Below are positions 51,020 to 60,542 of a DNA stretch of 64,000 nt, in pieces; within the stretch, counting starts at the first letter, position 1; the number at the start of each line of letters is the position of its first letter. This DNA comes from Amoebidium appalachense. Its lineage: Eukaryota; Ichthyosporea. The notes below the pieces were generated by a model. The model was not told the DNA's origin. It did not search any database and was given only the letters and a program-made list of their open reading frames with translations. A program made the position numbers and the translations under genes. The stretch lies in the NCBI GenBank assembly GCA_963693365.1, contig CAVNZM010000011.1, forward strand, positions 1,550,001 through 1,614,000, written 5' to 3'.

Positions 51020-52658
51020 CTATATGGGCCTTATGTTCAGGTACCATCCCGCCCATTCGCACCAGCGCCACGTGAGGTTGCGCGCCGTGTCCACGTAGTC
51101 CTGTGTTTTGTACTGCTGCGCGTCGACCGTGCCGTTGGGTTTTGCACCCTCGAGGTCGTCCAGGCGCACGATGGAGCGCGTGTAGTAGATGCCTATAGTA
51201 GTTTTCACCGGCCATGGCGAGCCCTTGTAGAACGTGGTTGTGTAGACGGGGCTGCCATTCATAAATGCATATTCCAAATCTGAGCTGGAGGCACCGGCCC
51301 CGGCGTCCAGAGGCTCCATCTGTGCGCCCAGACTATCTGTGTCCAAAAGAGGCACGGTGGCAGGTGCCGTTACGATGGTGGTCTGCCGGTAGTTGACCGC
51401 AATGCCGTAGGGGAGGACCACGTACCTATGCCTCGCGCCTTGGGGAACGATACAGACGAACCCGACATCGGAAGGGCTGTGTTCGGATATGCCATCCCGC
51501 TCCATATAGATGGCCTCGTTGTAGGAAGCCCCCGCGTAGTCACTTCCAGTCCTAAAGTCGTTCACCAAATACGTCGGCACTATCTTCCTCGACTTATAGG
51601 CGATGGAATTTGTGCATACGCTCCCTGGTGGTGCGATCCACGTGTCTTCAAAGCTGGGGTATTGCCTCCCCACAGCCACGAAGCCGGGCTTGGGCACGAG
51701 GTAGAAGAAGTTGTCCGACTGAAACGTTTCCGCGAGGGCCGTTGAGGTTGGGCATGCCCCCCACGTCCGGTGCCGTGTAGGTCCCTGCGAGACGATCGGT
51801 GGATGTGTCTAGACACCTGATGGTTCCAAAGGTCGACCCGTGGGCCCACGTCAAGCACAGCCCGGCGTACGTTGGCCCTTTGTCCAAGTCACTCCCCAAC
51901 GTCACGGCCCCGGGCGGCACGCGCGGGCTGCGCACCCAGCAGTAGGCGGGCCCGTCGATCTCGTTGAGCACGAGAGAGCGGGCGTCGCGGCCGGGCACGC
52001 CCAGGTCGTAGGTCCACAGCTCGATGTCCTTGACGGCGTGCTCGGTGTAGTCGGTCGTGGATGTGTAGGCGCACAATGACAGAAACGTATTGGTTGTGGA
52101 CGTGGGGGCCAGATTGGCCAGCGTGTAGGTAAGACGCAGCCTCCCGATAGAACAGAACACGTAGCCGGCGTCCGGTGCGATGCTGACGACGCACGTCTGC
52201 CAGGCGCCGTTGGTACCGGTGGTGGGCCAGCCGGGAAAGCTGAAAGCGCCGTTGGGCTGCCAGGTCTGCACCCTCTGGTTGGTGGGGTCGAAGAAGACAC
52301 GGAACTCGGCACCGTTGACAGCGCCGAGTGGCAGGGGGTTCTGCTGGTTCCAGGACACATAGAGGCCGGATTTCTGCGGGGTGGACCCGGCGCCGGTCCT
52401 GAACTTGAAGGACAGCACGAAGCGCTGCCCGGGCCACACGGGCCAGTACACGTAGCCGGTCTGGTTGGCGGCGCGGTCGGTTAGGCGGATCTCGGCATTG
52501 GCCCTGTTCATGTAGGCGCTGCCGCCGAGCGTGCCGGTGGTGGGGCACGCCCAGTTGGTGCGGGCCCAGGTCTCGGGGGTCTCCTGGAGCACACATCGGG
52601 GGGGCGAGCCCTCGAGGTTGAGGATGCGCTGTGTGAGGCGGGCGAGGCGGTCCGCCAT
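51020..52658 (-). pseudogene. Beta-rich fibre-type protein, paralogue 1, frameshifted
   Basis: It starts with MADRLARLTQRI at 52658. The first 300 residues are like paralogue 2: GGSAYMNR, IRLTDRAANQTGYVYW, then a beta-sandwich-like domain and LVLNEIDGPAYCWVR. Near 51745 the frame shifts by one base (the gene length, 1639 nt, is one over a multiple of three). The other frame has FFYLVPKPGFVAVGRQ, the counterpart of FFYVVPKAGFVATRRR in paralogue 2, and continues to the conserved end WRWCEWAGWYLNI. One extra base in a GGCCC-type stretch would explain it. It lies on the opposite strand to its two paralogues. Confidence 0.7.
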
Positions 52659-52691
52659 TGAGTAGGGCAAAACAAATGTGCGCAGTAGGCA

Positions 52692-54275
52692 ATGGCAGAC
52701 CGGCTGGCCACGCTGGACGCGCGGATCGACAACATTGCAGCACGGCACACGACGACGCTGGTGCTTGAGAACGCCGAGACGTGGAGCGCCACGCAGCAGG
52801 GCACGGCGTGGGTGGCGCCGGCGGCGGGCGTGCTGGGGGGGACTGCGTACATGAACAGGGCGGGCGGGGAGATCCGGCTGACGGACAAGCAGGGCAGCCA
52901 GCATGGCTATGTGGTGTGGGTAATGCCACCCGTGGACAACTTCCAGCTTGCTTTCCAGTTCAGGGCCGGCGACGGCACGACCAGCGGTGCCGATGCCTTG
53001 TGGGCCAACTGGTTTAGCTTGGGGCAACGGTACTCCGGCCAGCGATACCAGGGGGAAGACGAGCTGCTGCAGCCCGGGGCGTACCGGCTGACGTTTGACG
53101 AGTACGAGGCGCAGTCGCGGGTGTACTTTGGCGCCACGGTGCTGGGCACAGCCACGTACCCCCGAGCCGGCACCAATGGGGCGTGGTGGATGTGCATGGT
53201 GCGGTTTGCCGCCAAGACCAACGGGCTGCAGGTGCTGCTGGACAAGGGAGCGGGCTGGACGCAGCTGCACACCCAGACGCCCACACAGCCTGCCCCCACG
53301 CGCGCGACCATCCTCTCGCTGTGCGCACGCACGGGCGGGCTCTCGTGCGAGCACGCCGTGCGCAACATCACGCTGACCACCAACGCGCCGCCGCCCGGGT
53401 GCGACGCCGCGCTGACGGCCATCAACGAGCTCGAGTTTCCCACGCACACGCTTGTGCGTGCGAGCCGACCGCCGCCGGGGGCCGTGACGTTTGGGGCACA
53501 TGTTAATCTGGGGCCGATCTATGCGGGGTTCTGCGCATCCGCGCACGGCATGGTGCCGTGCAAGATTGCGGCGACGGGAAGCCCGACGACGGCGTACTAC
53601 GCCCTGGGTGGGGCGTCCTACTCAAGCACAACGTTCTTCTATGTGGTGCCCAAGGCCGGGTTTGTTGCAACGCGCAGGCGGCAGATCGGGGGACCGCCCA
53701 ATAACGCGCTGTACACCGACAAACCACGGGCAGCGCAAGAGCGTGGCACCCTGTACCTCATCTCTCTGGAACGCACGGACACGTTCACGTACGGCTCGTA
53801 CGAGCCGGGGGGTTCGATCCTGTGTGAATACATGGGCCCTATCACGCTTACAGACGACGGGTCGTGGGAGTACGTGTGCGTCGTCCCGCAGACCACCAAG
53901 GGGCGGTACGTGACGCTCCCACGGGGCGTCTGCACAAGTTCTGTAAGTGGTGAGTGGTCACCGGCGACTACCTTCACGGGCCTGGACGTGGACGAGATCG
54001 TGGCGGAGGGCGAGCGCCTGGCGGCCGCAAAAGGGGTCACGCTGATGGCCGTGGACTACTCATACAAGCCGGCACTGGGGCGGGGGTACTTCTTCAAGCC
54101 GGCCCCGTCGTGGCCGGCCAAGACCACGTGGCGGGACGGGGCGTGCATCATCCGCACCGACGTGTTCGAGAACGCCAAGCCGCGTGTATCGCCAACGGCG
54201 TACACCAACGCCGACTACACGGACACCAAAACCAGCTGGTGTGGCGCTGGCACGCTGCCTGTGGCTGGTACCTGA
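52692..54275 (+). CDS. Beta-rich fibre-type protein, paralogue 2
   Basis: The 527 residues form an intact version of the three-gene family: a short N-terminal coil MADRLATLDARI, a lectin-like beta-sandwich region (about 25-220) with ETWSATQQGTAW and GGEIRLTDKQG, an ELEFPTHTLVRASRPPPGAV segment near 240-260, and a C-terminal beta domain with FFYVVPKAGFVATRRRQIGG, then KGRYVTLPRG. It ends in a short Trp/Cys-rich segment. The start is only 34 bp from the start of the divergent paralogue 1. A carbohydrate-binding or host-recognition role is a reasonable inference from the fold style but unproven. Confidence 0.75.
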   Translation: MADRLATLDARIDNIAARHTTTLVLENAETWSATQQGTAWVAPAAGVLGGTAYMNRAGGEIRLTDKQGSQHGYVVWVMPPVDNFQLAFQFRAGDGTTSGADALWANWFSLGQRYSGQRYQGEDELLQPGAYRLTFDEYEAQSRVYFGATVLGTATYPRAGTNGAWWMCMVRFAAKTNGLQVLLDKGAGWTQLHTQTPTQPAPTRATILSLCARTGGLSCEHAVRNITLTTNAPPPGCDAALTAINELEFPTHTLVRASRPPPGAVTFGAHVNLGPIYAGFCASAHGMVPCKIAATGSPTTAYYALGGASYSSTTFFYVVPKAGFVATRRRQIGGPPNNALYTDKPRAAQERGTLYLISLERTDTFTYGSYEPGGSILCEYMGPITLTDDGSWEYVCVVPQTTKGRYVTLPRGVCTSSVSGEWSPATTFTGLDVDEIVAEGERLAAAKGVTLMAVDYSYKPALGRGYFFKPAPSWPAKTTWRDGACIIRTDVFENAKPRVSPTAYTNADYTDTKTSWCGAGTLPVAGT

Positions 54276-54318
54276 ACATGGCCATGCTCGCCTAGCACAT
54301 TTTGTGGGGGATTGCATT

Positions 54319-56721
54319 ATGGGCGACCGTGTGAGTGCCCTGACAGCTCGCATTGCGTGGCTGCCCACCAGCCAGCAGGGCTCGCGGTGCCTCGTCTGGG
54401 AGACCCCGGTCGTGTGGGCCGCCACGGGCTGGCAGGCCCCGGCCACAGGCCACCTGGGAGGATGTGCATACATGGACAAGACAGGGGGGGAGATCCGGCT
54501 GACCCCGGGCACGGCCAGCCAGCTGGGCTACGTGTTCTGGCCTGTGCATGCGGGCCGCCGGTTCACACTCACCTTTGAGATGCGGGTGAAGCGCGTCACG
54601 GCGCTGCCGGGCACAAAGATCTGGGCGGCCGTGTGGAGCCCCGTGCTAGGGCACGCGTCGAGCAGCGACAGCGCCAACGTGGATCTGCGGCTGACCATGG
54701 ACGCACAGAATGGCACGCTGAGCACCGAGACGCTCTCACAGTCCATGGCCCTCGATGCCGCATACACATCGACGGCGGCGTGGACGCCGGTGGTCCTCGA
54801 CGTGGTCCACGGCAAGCGGGTGACGTGCATTCACGGCACCGCCACGCAGACCATCACGAGCACGGCTGTTTCGACGTCGGTGACGCCTTGCAGCAGCTAC
54901 GTGTGCATTGGCGCGACCACAGCCGGCACCAGCTACAGCGAGGTGGGCGTGCGGAACGTCGTGCTACACTGCATGGACCCCGAGGCTATTGGGCGAGACG
55001 TAAGGCGGCTGGCGTGCAACGAGTTGGAGTTCGAGACATACACACTTGTACGCCAGGCCATGCCGCCGCGCAATGCTGTTGCGTTCCAGTGCGACGAGTA
55101 CGGGCCGGTGTGGGGGGGCTTCTGCGTGACCAAGGAGCACGGGCTCGTGCCGTGCAAGATCGTTAGTAAGAACAACACCGAGCCCGTGGCAGCCTATACA
55201 GTTGGACCCCTCGGGAGCGAGCGGTGTATTACTACCAGTGTATTCTTCTTCATCACCCCCAAGCCCGGATACATGGCATACCGCAGGCGCAAGATAGGCG
55301 GGCCCCCAACAGGGGCTATCGTGTGTACCTACGCAAGCGGCACACCCGCGCGTCGGCAGATGTATCTGATCTACTGCGAGTACTTCAACGCGTTTGGGCG
55401 CTGGGAGTCTGGGGGTGAAGCGGAGGTGGAGGCGAACCAGCAGAGAGTGTACATGTTCGAAGACGGCAGCTGGGACTACGTGTGTGTGGCCCCCCAGACC
55501 ACCAGGCACCGATGGATGCAGTGTGCACGCAAGTGTATGGTTAACCGTGGAACCGGGCCTGTAACTGGGGAAAGCCCCGTCGGGACCCACGAGTTCGCCC
55601 GGCTCGTAGAGCATGCAGACGCCAACGGCTATACAGGTGTGCTCTATGTGTATCAAGTAAGCCCGCCTTATGCCACGTATCCCGGATTTACAGCTCTATC
55701 CGACGTGAAGACGCTGGCGGACAGTGGCTTGCAGCCAAGCGCGACACAGTATGGCTATTCGGCCTACGTACGGGAGGACATGATTTCACAGAATATGCCA
55801 TCGGCGACTGTGGTTGCATCCAGTTACAAGTCGGCATCTTACTATCCCGCTTCAGCACCGACGTTGCCATGGCGCTGGAACGACTGGGCTGGCTGGTACG
55901 TCTACACCCCCTTTCTGCGGGGGCGTTGGTACATGTTTGACCAGATGGCGGATCACTCCAACACGAACATTTACAACGACTGGCTGGACCCCAGCAACTG
56001 GGGCTTTGGGAGTGCAGTGCAGTGCATGGCCCGTGCGGAGGCCACGTTGGACTGTGTACAGTTTGGGTATGCACCCGTGCAGCTGACAGCCGGTGGAAAG
56101 AAGGGCTACTGTTACATGCGCAAGGGTGTGGCGGCGTGGCCCTTGCAGCCCTGGGCAAACGGCGACACCAGTATTTCGCCCTGGAGCGATATGTCGCAGC
56201 GCACGTACATACGTGAAGAGGCAGTGCCAAGCGAAGCGGAAAAACTGAAAGGGATACGGGTTCAATGGGACCAGGGGCGCATGACACGGTGGGCCGGGGA
56301 GTCTGGGAGGTTTGACGCCGCGGTACCTCCCTGGGGTACCACGTGCCAGTTCCCACATCCAAACGCCAGGTGGATTTGGAGCCATCCGAACGCCAATTTG
56401 GGCGCCGAACCTGGGGTTTGCACGTTCAAGCAAACCGTTGCCAGTTATGGTGCTCAGGTGATCGTCATGCATGTGGTTTGCGACAACACCGCGACCGTTG
56501 CCATCAACGGTGTCTCTATTGCAACGGTGCCAGAAAACAGCTGGACCACGCCAGGCTATCCAAAGTTTGAAACCACTCTAAGCCTGCCGGTAAACACGAT
56601 AACGGTCACGGTAACAAACAACGGGCCTGGGCGGAGCCCTGCTGGCATGTTGTTCGTGATGTTGCGAAAGGATTATGGCGACGTTGTAACCCTCAGCAAC
56701 TCGTCTTGGACAGTGGAGTAG
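54319..56721 (+). CDS. Beta-rich fibre-type protein, paralogue 3 with C-terminal extension
   Basis: The protein has 800 residues. Residues 1-530 follow the same order as paralogue 2: MGDRVSALTARI, GGEIRLTPGTASQLGYVFW, NELEFETYTLVRQAMPP, FFFITPKPGYMAYRRRKIGG, and the WRWNDWAGWYVY end. It then continues with about 265 extra residues. These include a Cys/Tyr-rich segment (about 560-600) and a C-terminal beta-sandwich (about 660-795) containing WIWSHPNA, VVCDNTATVAINGVSI and TITVTVTNNGPG, which resembles carbohydrate-binding galactose-binding-like domains. This extension makes it the longest gene of the family. A Glu/Lys-poor, Thr/Gly-rich composition suits a stable extracellular or virion protein. 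Confidence 0.75.
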   Translation: MGDRVSALTARIAWLPTSQQGSRCLVWETPVVWAATGWQAPATGHLGGCAYMDKTGGEIRLTPGTASQLGYVFWPVHAGRRFTLTFEMRVKRVTALPGTKIWAAVWSPVLGHASSSDSANVDLRLTMDAQNGTLSTETLSQSMALDAAYTSTAAWTPVVLDVVHGKRVTCIHGTATQTITSTAVSTSVTPCSSYVCIGATTAGTSYSEVGVRNVVLHCMDPEAIGRDVRRLACNELEFETYTLVRQAMPPRNAVAFQCDEYGPVWGGFCVTKEHGLVPCKIVSKNNTEPVAAYTVGPLGSERCITTSVFFFITPKPGYMAYRRRKIGGPPTGAIVCTYASGTPARRQMYLIYCEYFNAFGRWESGGEAEVEANQQRVYMFEDGSWDYVCVAPQTTRHRWMQCARKCMVNRGTGPVTGESPVGTHEFARLVEHADANGYTGVLYVYQVSPPYATYPGFTALSDVKTLADSGLQPSATQYGYSAYVREDMISQNMPSATVVASSYKSASYYPASAPTLPWRWNDWAGWYVYTPFLRGRWYMFDQMADHSNTNIYNDWLDPSNWGFGSAVQCMARAEATLDCVQFGYAPVQLTAGGKKGYCYMRKGVAAWPLQPWANGDTSISPWSDMSQRTYIREEAVPSEAEKLKGIRVQWDQGRMTRWAGESGRFDAAVPPWGTTCQFPHPNARWIWSHPNANLGAEPGVCTFKQTVASYGAQVIVMHVVCDNTATVAINGVSIATVPENSWTTPGYPKFETTLSLPVNTITVTVTNNGPGRSPAGMLFVMLRKDYGDVVTLSNSSWTVE

Positions 56722-56765
56722 GTCCTGAAATCCCCCGCACCTCCAGATTATCTCCCCCTCACTCG

Positions 56766-57434
56766 ATGAAGGTCCTGGACATGTGCATTCCCTACCACGA
56801 CGACGACTGCCGCATCATCGGCGCCGGTGTGCTGCCCTACGCCGTGCACGACCGGCGCGTACTGTTCCTGTTGGGGCAGGAGGACAGCGACGGGCGCTAT
56901 GGGGTGTTTGGGGGGCGCCTCAAGCCGGGCCTGACCGTGGAGGAGACCACCGTCATGGAGTTCTACGAGGAGACACTGGACACGGTGATGCCGCGCCCCG
57001 TGCTCGAGGGCATCCTGCGCGACCGCGCGTACGTGCTGCGGTTTGCGGGTGCGGCCGGGCAGAACCGCTACTTTATTACGTACATGGTGCAGATCCCCTT
57101 TGACCCGCACCTACCGCGCCGATTCGAGGCAGCGCGCCACGCGCTCGTGGCGGGGCAGCTTGCACTACCGGGCGCGACCGAAGTACGCGACGGGGCGTTG
57201 CGCGTTAAGTACGACTTCCTGGAGAAGCGGACCATGCATTGGTTTCATGCGGACGACGTGTTTGACGTGGCGCTGCGGTCACGTTGGAACCATCCCGTGC
57301 CGGGCATGCCCGGCAATCCCATGTTCCGGCGGCCATTCCTTGCCGGCCTCAACAACCTCGTGCAGTATTTCAACATTGGGCTGTTCCTCAAGGACCTGGT
57401 GTGGTGCGACCCTAGCACGCTTGGGCCTGGTTGA
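56766..57434 (+). CDS. Nudix hydrolase with degenerate Nudix box
   Basis: Of 222 residues, the domain begins with AGVLPYAVHDRRVLFLLGQE and has FGGRLKPGLTVEE then MEFYEETLD. Compared with GX5EX7REUXEEXGU, Gly50 and the metal-binding Glu65, Glu68 and Glu69 are kept. The first Glu is Leu56 and the Arg is Met64, so activity may be altered. Viral Nudix enzymes in poxviruses and other NCLDV remove mRNA caps or clean nucleotides; which applies here is unknown. The 3' end overlaps the convergent gene by 23 bp. Confidence 0.75.
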   Translation: MKVLDMCIPYHDDDCRIIGAGVLPYAVHDRRVLFLLGQEDSDGRYGVFGGRLKPGLTVEETTVMEFYEETLDTVMPRPVLEGILRDRAYVLRFAGAAGQNRYFITYMVQIPFDPHLPRRFEAARHALVAGQLALPGATEVRDGALRVKYDFLEKRTMHWFHADDVFDVALRSRWNHPVPGMPGNPMFRRPFLAGLNNLVQYFNIGLFLKDLVWCDPSTLGPG

Positions 57435-57807
57435 TGTCTGTGGTCACGGTTTCGCGAAGGAACGCGCGGCGGTACAAGCGAAAGTCCCTGGGGGAGAGTT
57501 CGGCCAGCTGGACGAGGTCGAGGGATTCGGGGTCCGCGCCGAGGACAAGGCGCTCGGCAATGAGTGCGTCGCAGCCGTGCTGAACGGCGACCGTGGAAAA
57601 CTTGTCGGGGTGGATGTTGCGCAGGTGCGTGGTCGGCAGTAGGTAGAGTGGGCGTGTGGTTGCCCACACGACGACACGGGTGCAGTCGACGGTGAGGGTT
57701 CCGGCAAGCCGCCTCGTCACAAGAACGAGCGACGGGTCCGCGTCGGTCGTCACGAAGTAGGTGTGAGCGGGGAGGCACACGACCGGTTGCGATGTGGCGG
57801 CGCCCAT
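57412..57807 (-). CDS. Uncharacterised 131-residue protein
   Basis: It has alternating hydrophobic stretches (YFVTTDADPSLVLVTRRLAG, VVVWATTRPLYLLP) followed by a helical C-terminal half. There is no signal peptide. It looks like a small alpha/beta domain. No family is recognised. It overlaps the Nudix gene tail-to-tail. Confidence 0.55.
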   Translation of the reverse strand: MGAATSQPVVCLPAHTYFVTTDADPSLVLVTRRLAGTLTVDCTRVVVWATTRPLYLLPTTHLRNIHPDKFSTVAVQHGCDALIAERLVLGADPESLDLVQLAELSPRDFRLYRRAFLRETVTTDINQAQAC

Positions 57808-57849
57808 GCTAATAATAAATGGCGCGAAACAAAACAGACGCCTGCTTTT

Positions 57850-58077
57850 CTAGTCGGCGTTGTGGTTCAGAATGTAGGCCATACGGCCCAGATACAGGAA
57901 GAAAACTCCGCCACACACGTACAAGGAGGCGTTGTACCAGACGCGGAACTCGGTCTTCACGACCGGCTCGACACACTTCTCGCTCTCCATGGCTTTGTAA
58001 AAGCGTATAAACGAAGCCAGCGCGGCGACCGCCACGATCCAGAGGACAAAGACAACGATCTCATTGCCGACGCCCAT
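57850..58077 (-). CDS. Small membrane protein with two transmembrane segments
   Basis: It has 75 residues. The segments are at about residues 6-24 (IVVFVLWIVAVAALASFI) and 50-68 (VCGGVFFLYLGRMAYIL), separated by a charged loop. The ATG at 58077 places the first segment directly after the start; a GTG ten codons upstream would add a short extension. A viral membrane protein is inferred. Confidence 0.6.
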   Translation of the reverse strand: MGVGNEIVVFVLWIVAVAALASFIRFYKAMESEKCVEPVVKTEFRVWYNASLYVCGGVFFLYLGRMAYILNHNAD

Positions 58078-58187
58078 ATGGGACGTATCCAAGAAAGGCG
58101 GGGCCACAGGGGACAGCCGGTTTAATGAGGCGACAAAATTGCGCTGCGCGCACGGGACCGTGTGATTATGTTTGTAAGTGCTAACTG

Positions 58188-59255
58188 ATGGCGGCGCCTT
58201 TTACCGTTGACCGGACTCTCGTGGACTTCTTTGCGGACATCCGGAAAAATGGCATAGTCGACATCAACCAGCTGGTGGAGAAGATGCAGAAGGTGACAAG
58301 CAGGACCGAGATCGTAATGGGCATCTACAACCGCGCGATCCAAGACATCATGCAAAAACTCCCCCCGAAGATATCCGAACTGATTCGCGATAGTGAGAGC
58401 GACGACCATTCAACGGCCACGCTGAAACTGGAAGCCAATCTACCCGACACATCAGATGTCGAGAAGACAACGCTCCGGCAATTCGAAATCCTTGTCGATG
58501 TATCTGGAATCACTAAACGGGGGCTGGCGAGCGGCATGGACAAGGGCGCCATGGCACGCAAGATATCACAGGTACTAGTCCGTATCCTACAGGGCCTGGG
58601 CGACCACACGATGCTCGTGGCGGCCGGCCTGGACGACACCACGGCGCGATCGGTCATGTTCGAGCTGCGCGAGTTCCGTGAGACAATCGAACAGGCAGCG
58701 ACCAACAACAAGGAGCTTATCGGCCTGCGCGCCAAGTACGACGAGCTGAGCAAGTCAACGGAGGACAAGGCGAAGCTGGAAGCAGCCAAGCGCGAGAACG
58801 AGCTGCTTAAGGAGCAGGTCGCGGGGTTCAAGAAGTCCAACCCAGAGTGCGAGCGCTACATCGAGCACATCCGCAACCTGAACGCGCGCATCGCGGCGCT
58901 CCAACAGAAGGAGGTCCAGTTCAACAAGCTCAAGGACGACCACGAGACACTGCTTGCGCGCTACGAGATGCTGCGCGTGCAGTACGTGCGCGTGCGCGTG
59001 CAGAAGTGCACGCCGCGCCTCCCGGACCTGGTGGCCGGCCTGGCGCACCCCGTCAACAAGGGCGACCGCGTGCTGACCAACCTGTACGGCGCGTACGTGA
59101 CCGAGAAGGAGTCCCGCCGCGCGTGCGGGGAGGACGTGGACACGTCGGACGACGAGGCGTACGTGGACGACGAGACGCGGCGGCGCATGCTCGCGCGCAA
59201 GCGGCGGCTTGTGGACGTGCTCAACACAAAGACCGACAAGGACGACACGCTCTGA
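58188..59255 (+). CDS. Coiled-coil protein of unknown function
   Basis: The 355 residues begin with a helical domain (1-165) and continue with a long coiled coil (about 165-275, with KLEAAKRENELLKEQVAGF and IRNLNARIAALQQKE). A basic segment, then an acidic patch (EDVDTSDDEAYVDDE, near 318-332) and a KRRLVDVL tail follow. The composition fits a structural or scaffold protein. There is no signal peptide. It stands alone on its strand between short minus-strand genes and the protease. Confidence 0.65.
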   Translation: MAAPFTVDRTLVDFFADIRKNGIVDINQLVEKMQKVTSRTEIVMGIYNRAIQDIMQKLPPKISELIRDSESDDHSTATLKLEANLPDTSDVEKTTLRQFEILVDVSGITKRGLASGMDKGAMARKISQVLVRILQGLGDHTMLVAAGLDDTTARSVMFELREFRETIEQAATNNKELIGLRAKYDELSKSTEDKAKLEAAKRENELLKEQVAGFKKSNPECERYIEHIRNLNARIAALQQKEVQFNKLKDDHETLLARYEMLRVQYVRVRVQKCTPRLPDLVAGLAHPVNKGDRVLTNLYGAYVTEKESRRACGEDVDTSDDEAYVDDETRRRMLARKRRLVDVLNTKTDKDDTL

Positions 59256-59458
59256 GCATCCGACTGTCGGGTCGGGTCGGGGGGGTGTTCGGCGGTTCGG
59301 ATAGTCGATTCGGGTCGAGTCGTGGGCGGGGGGGGGTGTGATTGGTCGACTAGTCTAACCACATCCAATGAAAGCCACCCACCCATCGCGTACGCGCTGC
59401 AATCTATATAGTCACGCCCAAACCATCTCGACCTTCACATGTGCATATCAGCGTCGTC
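59256..59458. promoter_or_regulatory. Promoter region of the protease gene with TATATA and CCAAT boxes
   Basis: ATTGG at about 59341 and CCAAT at about 59364 precede TATATA at 59405-59410, about 50 bp before the ATG at 59459. G runs (59279-59286, 59328-59336) lie upstream. Confidence 0.5.
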
Positions 59459-60301
59459 ATGATGCGCATCGTTCGGGCATTGAGTCTGTTGGCTGTCGGT
59501 GCAGTTGCCAACACACTTGCCCTGGATGCCGGCGAGGCACAAGCACGCACGGCGTGGGCCCCGGTGTTTGAGCACGTCGTGCCCCAACCGGCCTCCGGGC
59601 AGATCGAAGTCCCTCCGGGGAGGCTGCTGAGGCGCTATTGGGGAGCGACCGGTGGGGAGGACCTTGTGTTCCGGTACGAGGGCATCGCACACGTCGACAG
59701 ATATCCCCCGGTTGCACACGTGGCGCGCAACCACATCGTGCGCGTGGCGCACTCGTCCACGCCGTCCGGGTGGACCTCGGGCGTGTACGTGCCGGACGGC
59801 AGCGGCCGCGGGGTGTTCGTGCTCACCTGCAGCCACGGCCCGCCCACGCGGCACCCGTGGGCCCTTGCGGTGGAGTTTGCGGACGGCACGGTGGCGAACG
59901 CGACGGTGCGGTACACGAGCGGCCGGTACGACTTCACGGTGCTCCACGCGCCCTACGCCCACGCGGCGGCCGACGACCGACTGTGCCGCTACTACGCGAC
60001 TCCCACGGACCCGGACATGACCGTGGTGGCCATCGGGCTCCCCGCGGGACACGAGGGCGTGCAGTTCACGGTCGGCAAGCTGCTGGTGGTCGACCGTGAG
60101 CCGCAGCGGCGCGGGGATGTGCGCGAGCACCTGGTGTTCAGCGGCGCTGTGGACCGCGGCAACTCGGGCGGGCCGCTGGTGGACCTGAGAGGGTGCGTGG
60201 TAGGGATAGTGACACGGCGTACGTACAGACTGTTTGGTAGGGAGGTGTTTATTGGGACCGCGGTGTCCATCGCCGCCGCCCTGGAGGCGGGCGGGTTGTA
60301 G
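59459..60301 (+). CDS. Secreted trypsin-like serine protease
   Basis: Of 280 residues, the first 25 look like a signal peptide (basic RIVRAL, then LLAVGAVANTLAL). The chymotrypsin-fold triad is visible: His126 in LTCSHG, Asp158 in RYDFTVL and Ser236 in GNSGGPLV. The spacing and the absence of several disulphide cysteines are closer to bacterial or viral trypsin-like (DegP/glutamyl-type) enzymes than to digestive trypsins. It ends soon after the Ser motif, with no PDZ domain. Possible roles are cleavage of viral fibre proteins or of host surface proteins; both are inference. The start could also be the second ATG (59462). Confidence 0.85.
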   Translation: MMRIVRALSLLAVGAVANTLALDAGEAQARTAWAPVFEHVVPQPASGQIEVPPGRLLRRYWGATGGEDLVFRYEGIAHVDRYPPVAHVARNHIVRVAHSSTPSGWTSGVYVPDGSGRGVFVLTCSHGPPTRHPWALAVEFADGTVANATVRYTSGRYDFTVLHAPYAHAAADDRLCRYYATPTDPDMTVVAIGLPAGHEGVQFTVGKLLVVDREPQRRGDVREHLVFSGAVDRGNSGGPLVDLRGCVVGIVTRRTYRLFGREVFIGTAVSIAAALEAGGL

Positions 60302-60364
60302 CTTATGACAAACGATACTGACCATTTTCTGAGTCCCAGACACATGAAAATCAAGCCATAAACT

Positions 60365-60472
60365 TTATACCTTACGCCCCAGACGGCGCCCACAAGGCCC
60401 GCACCGCCTGATTGTGCGCGAACCCCTTACTACGTTCTTTTGCTGAGAATAGCGACCGCACAGCGGACATGT
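60365..60472 (-). other. Possible zinc-ribbon remnant without start codon
   Basis: A 35-codon open stretch has CPLCG and, 17 residues later, RRCGPCGRRLG, the four-cysteine pattern of a zinc ribbon. It begins right after a TAA and has no ATG, so it may be a decayed gene end or an exon-like fragment. It lies in a 240-bp stretch without other genes. Confidence 0.3.
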
Positions 60473-60542
60473 TTATTCGGTTGTCTCCGTTCCAGCCGGA
60501 GAACAGCCGGCAAGACCTAAATGGTAACGACGGGGGAAATGT

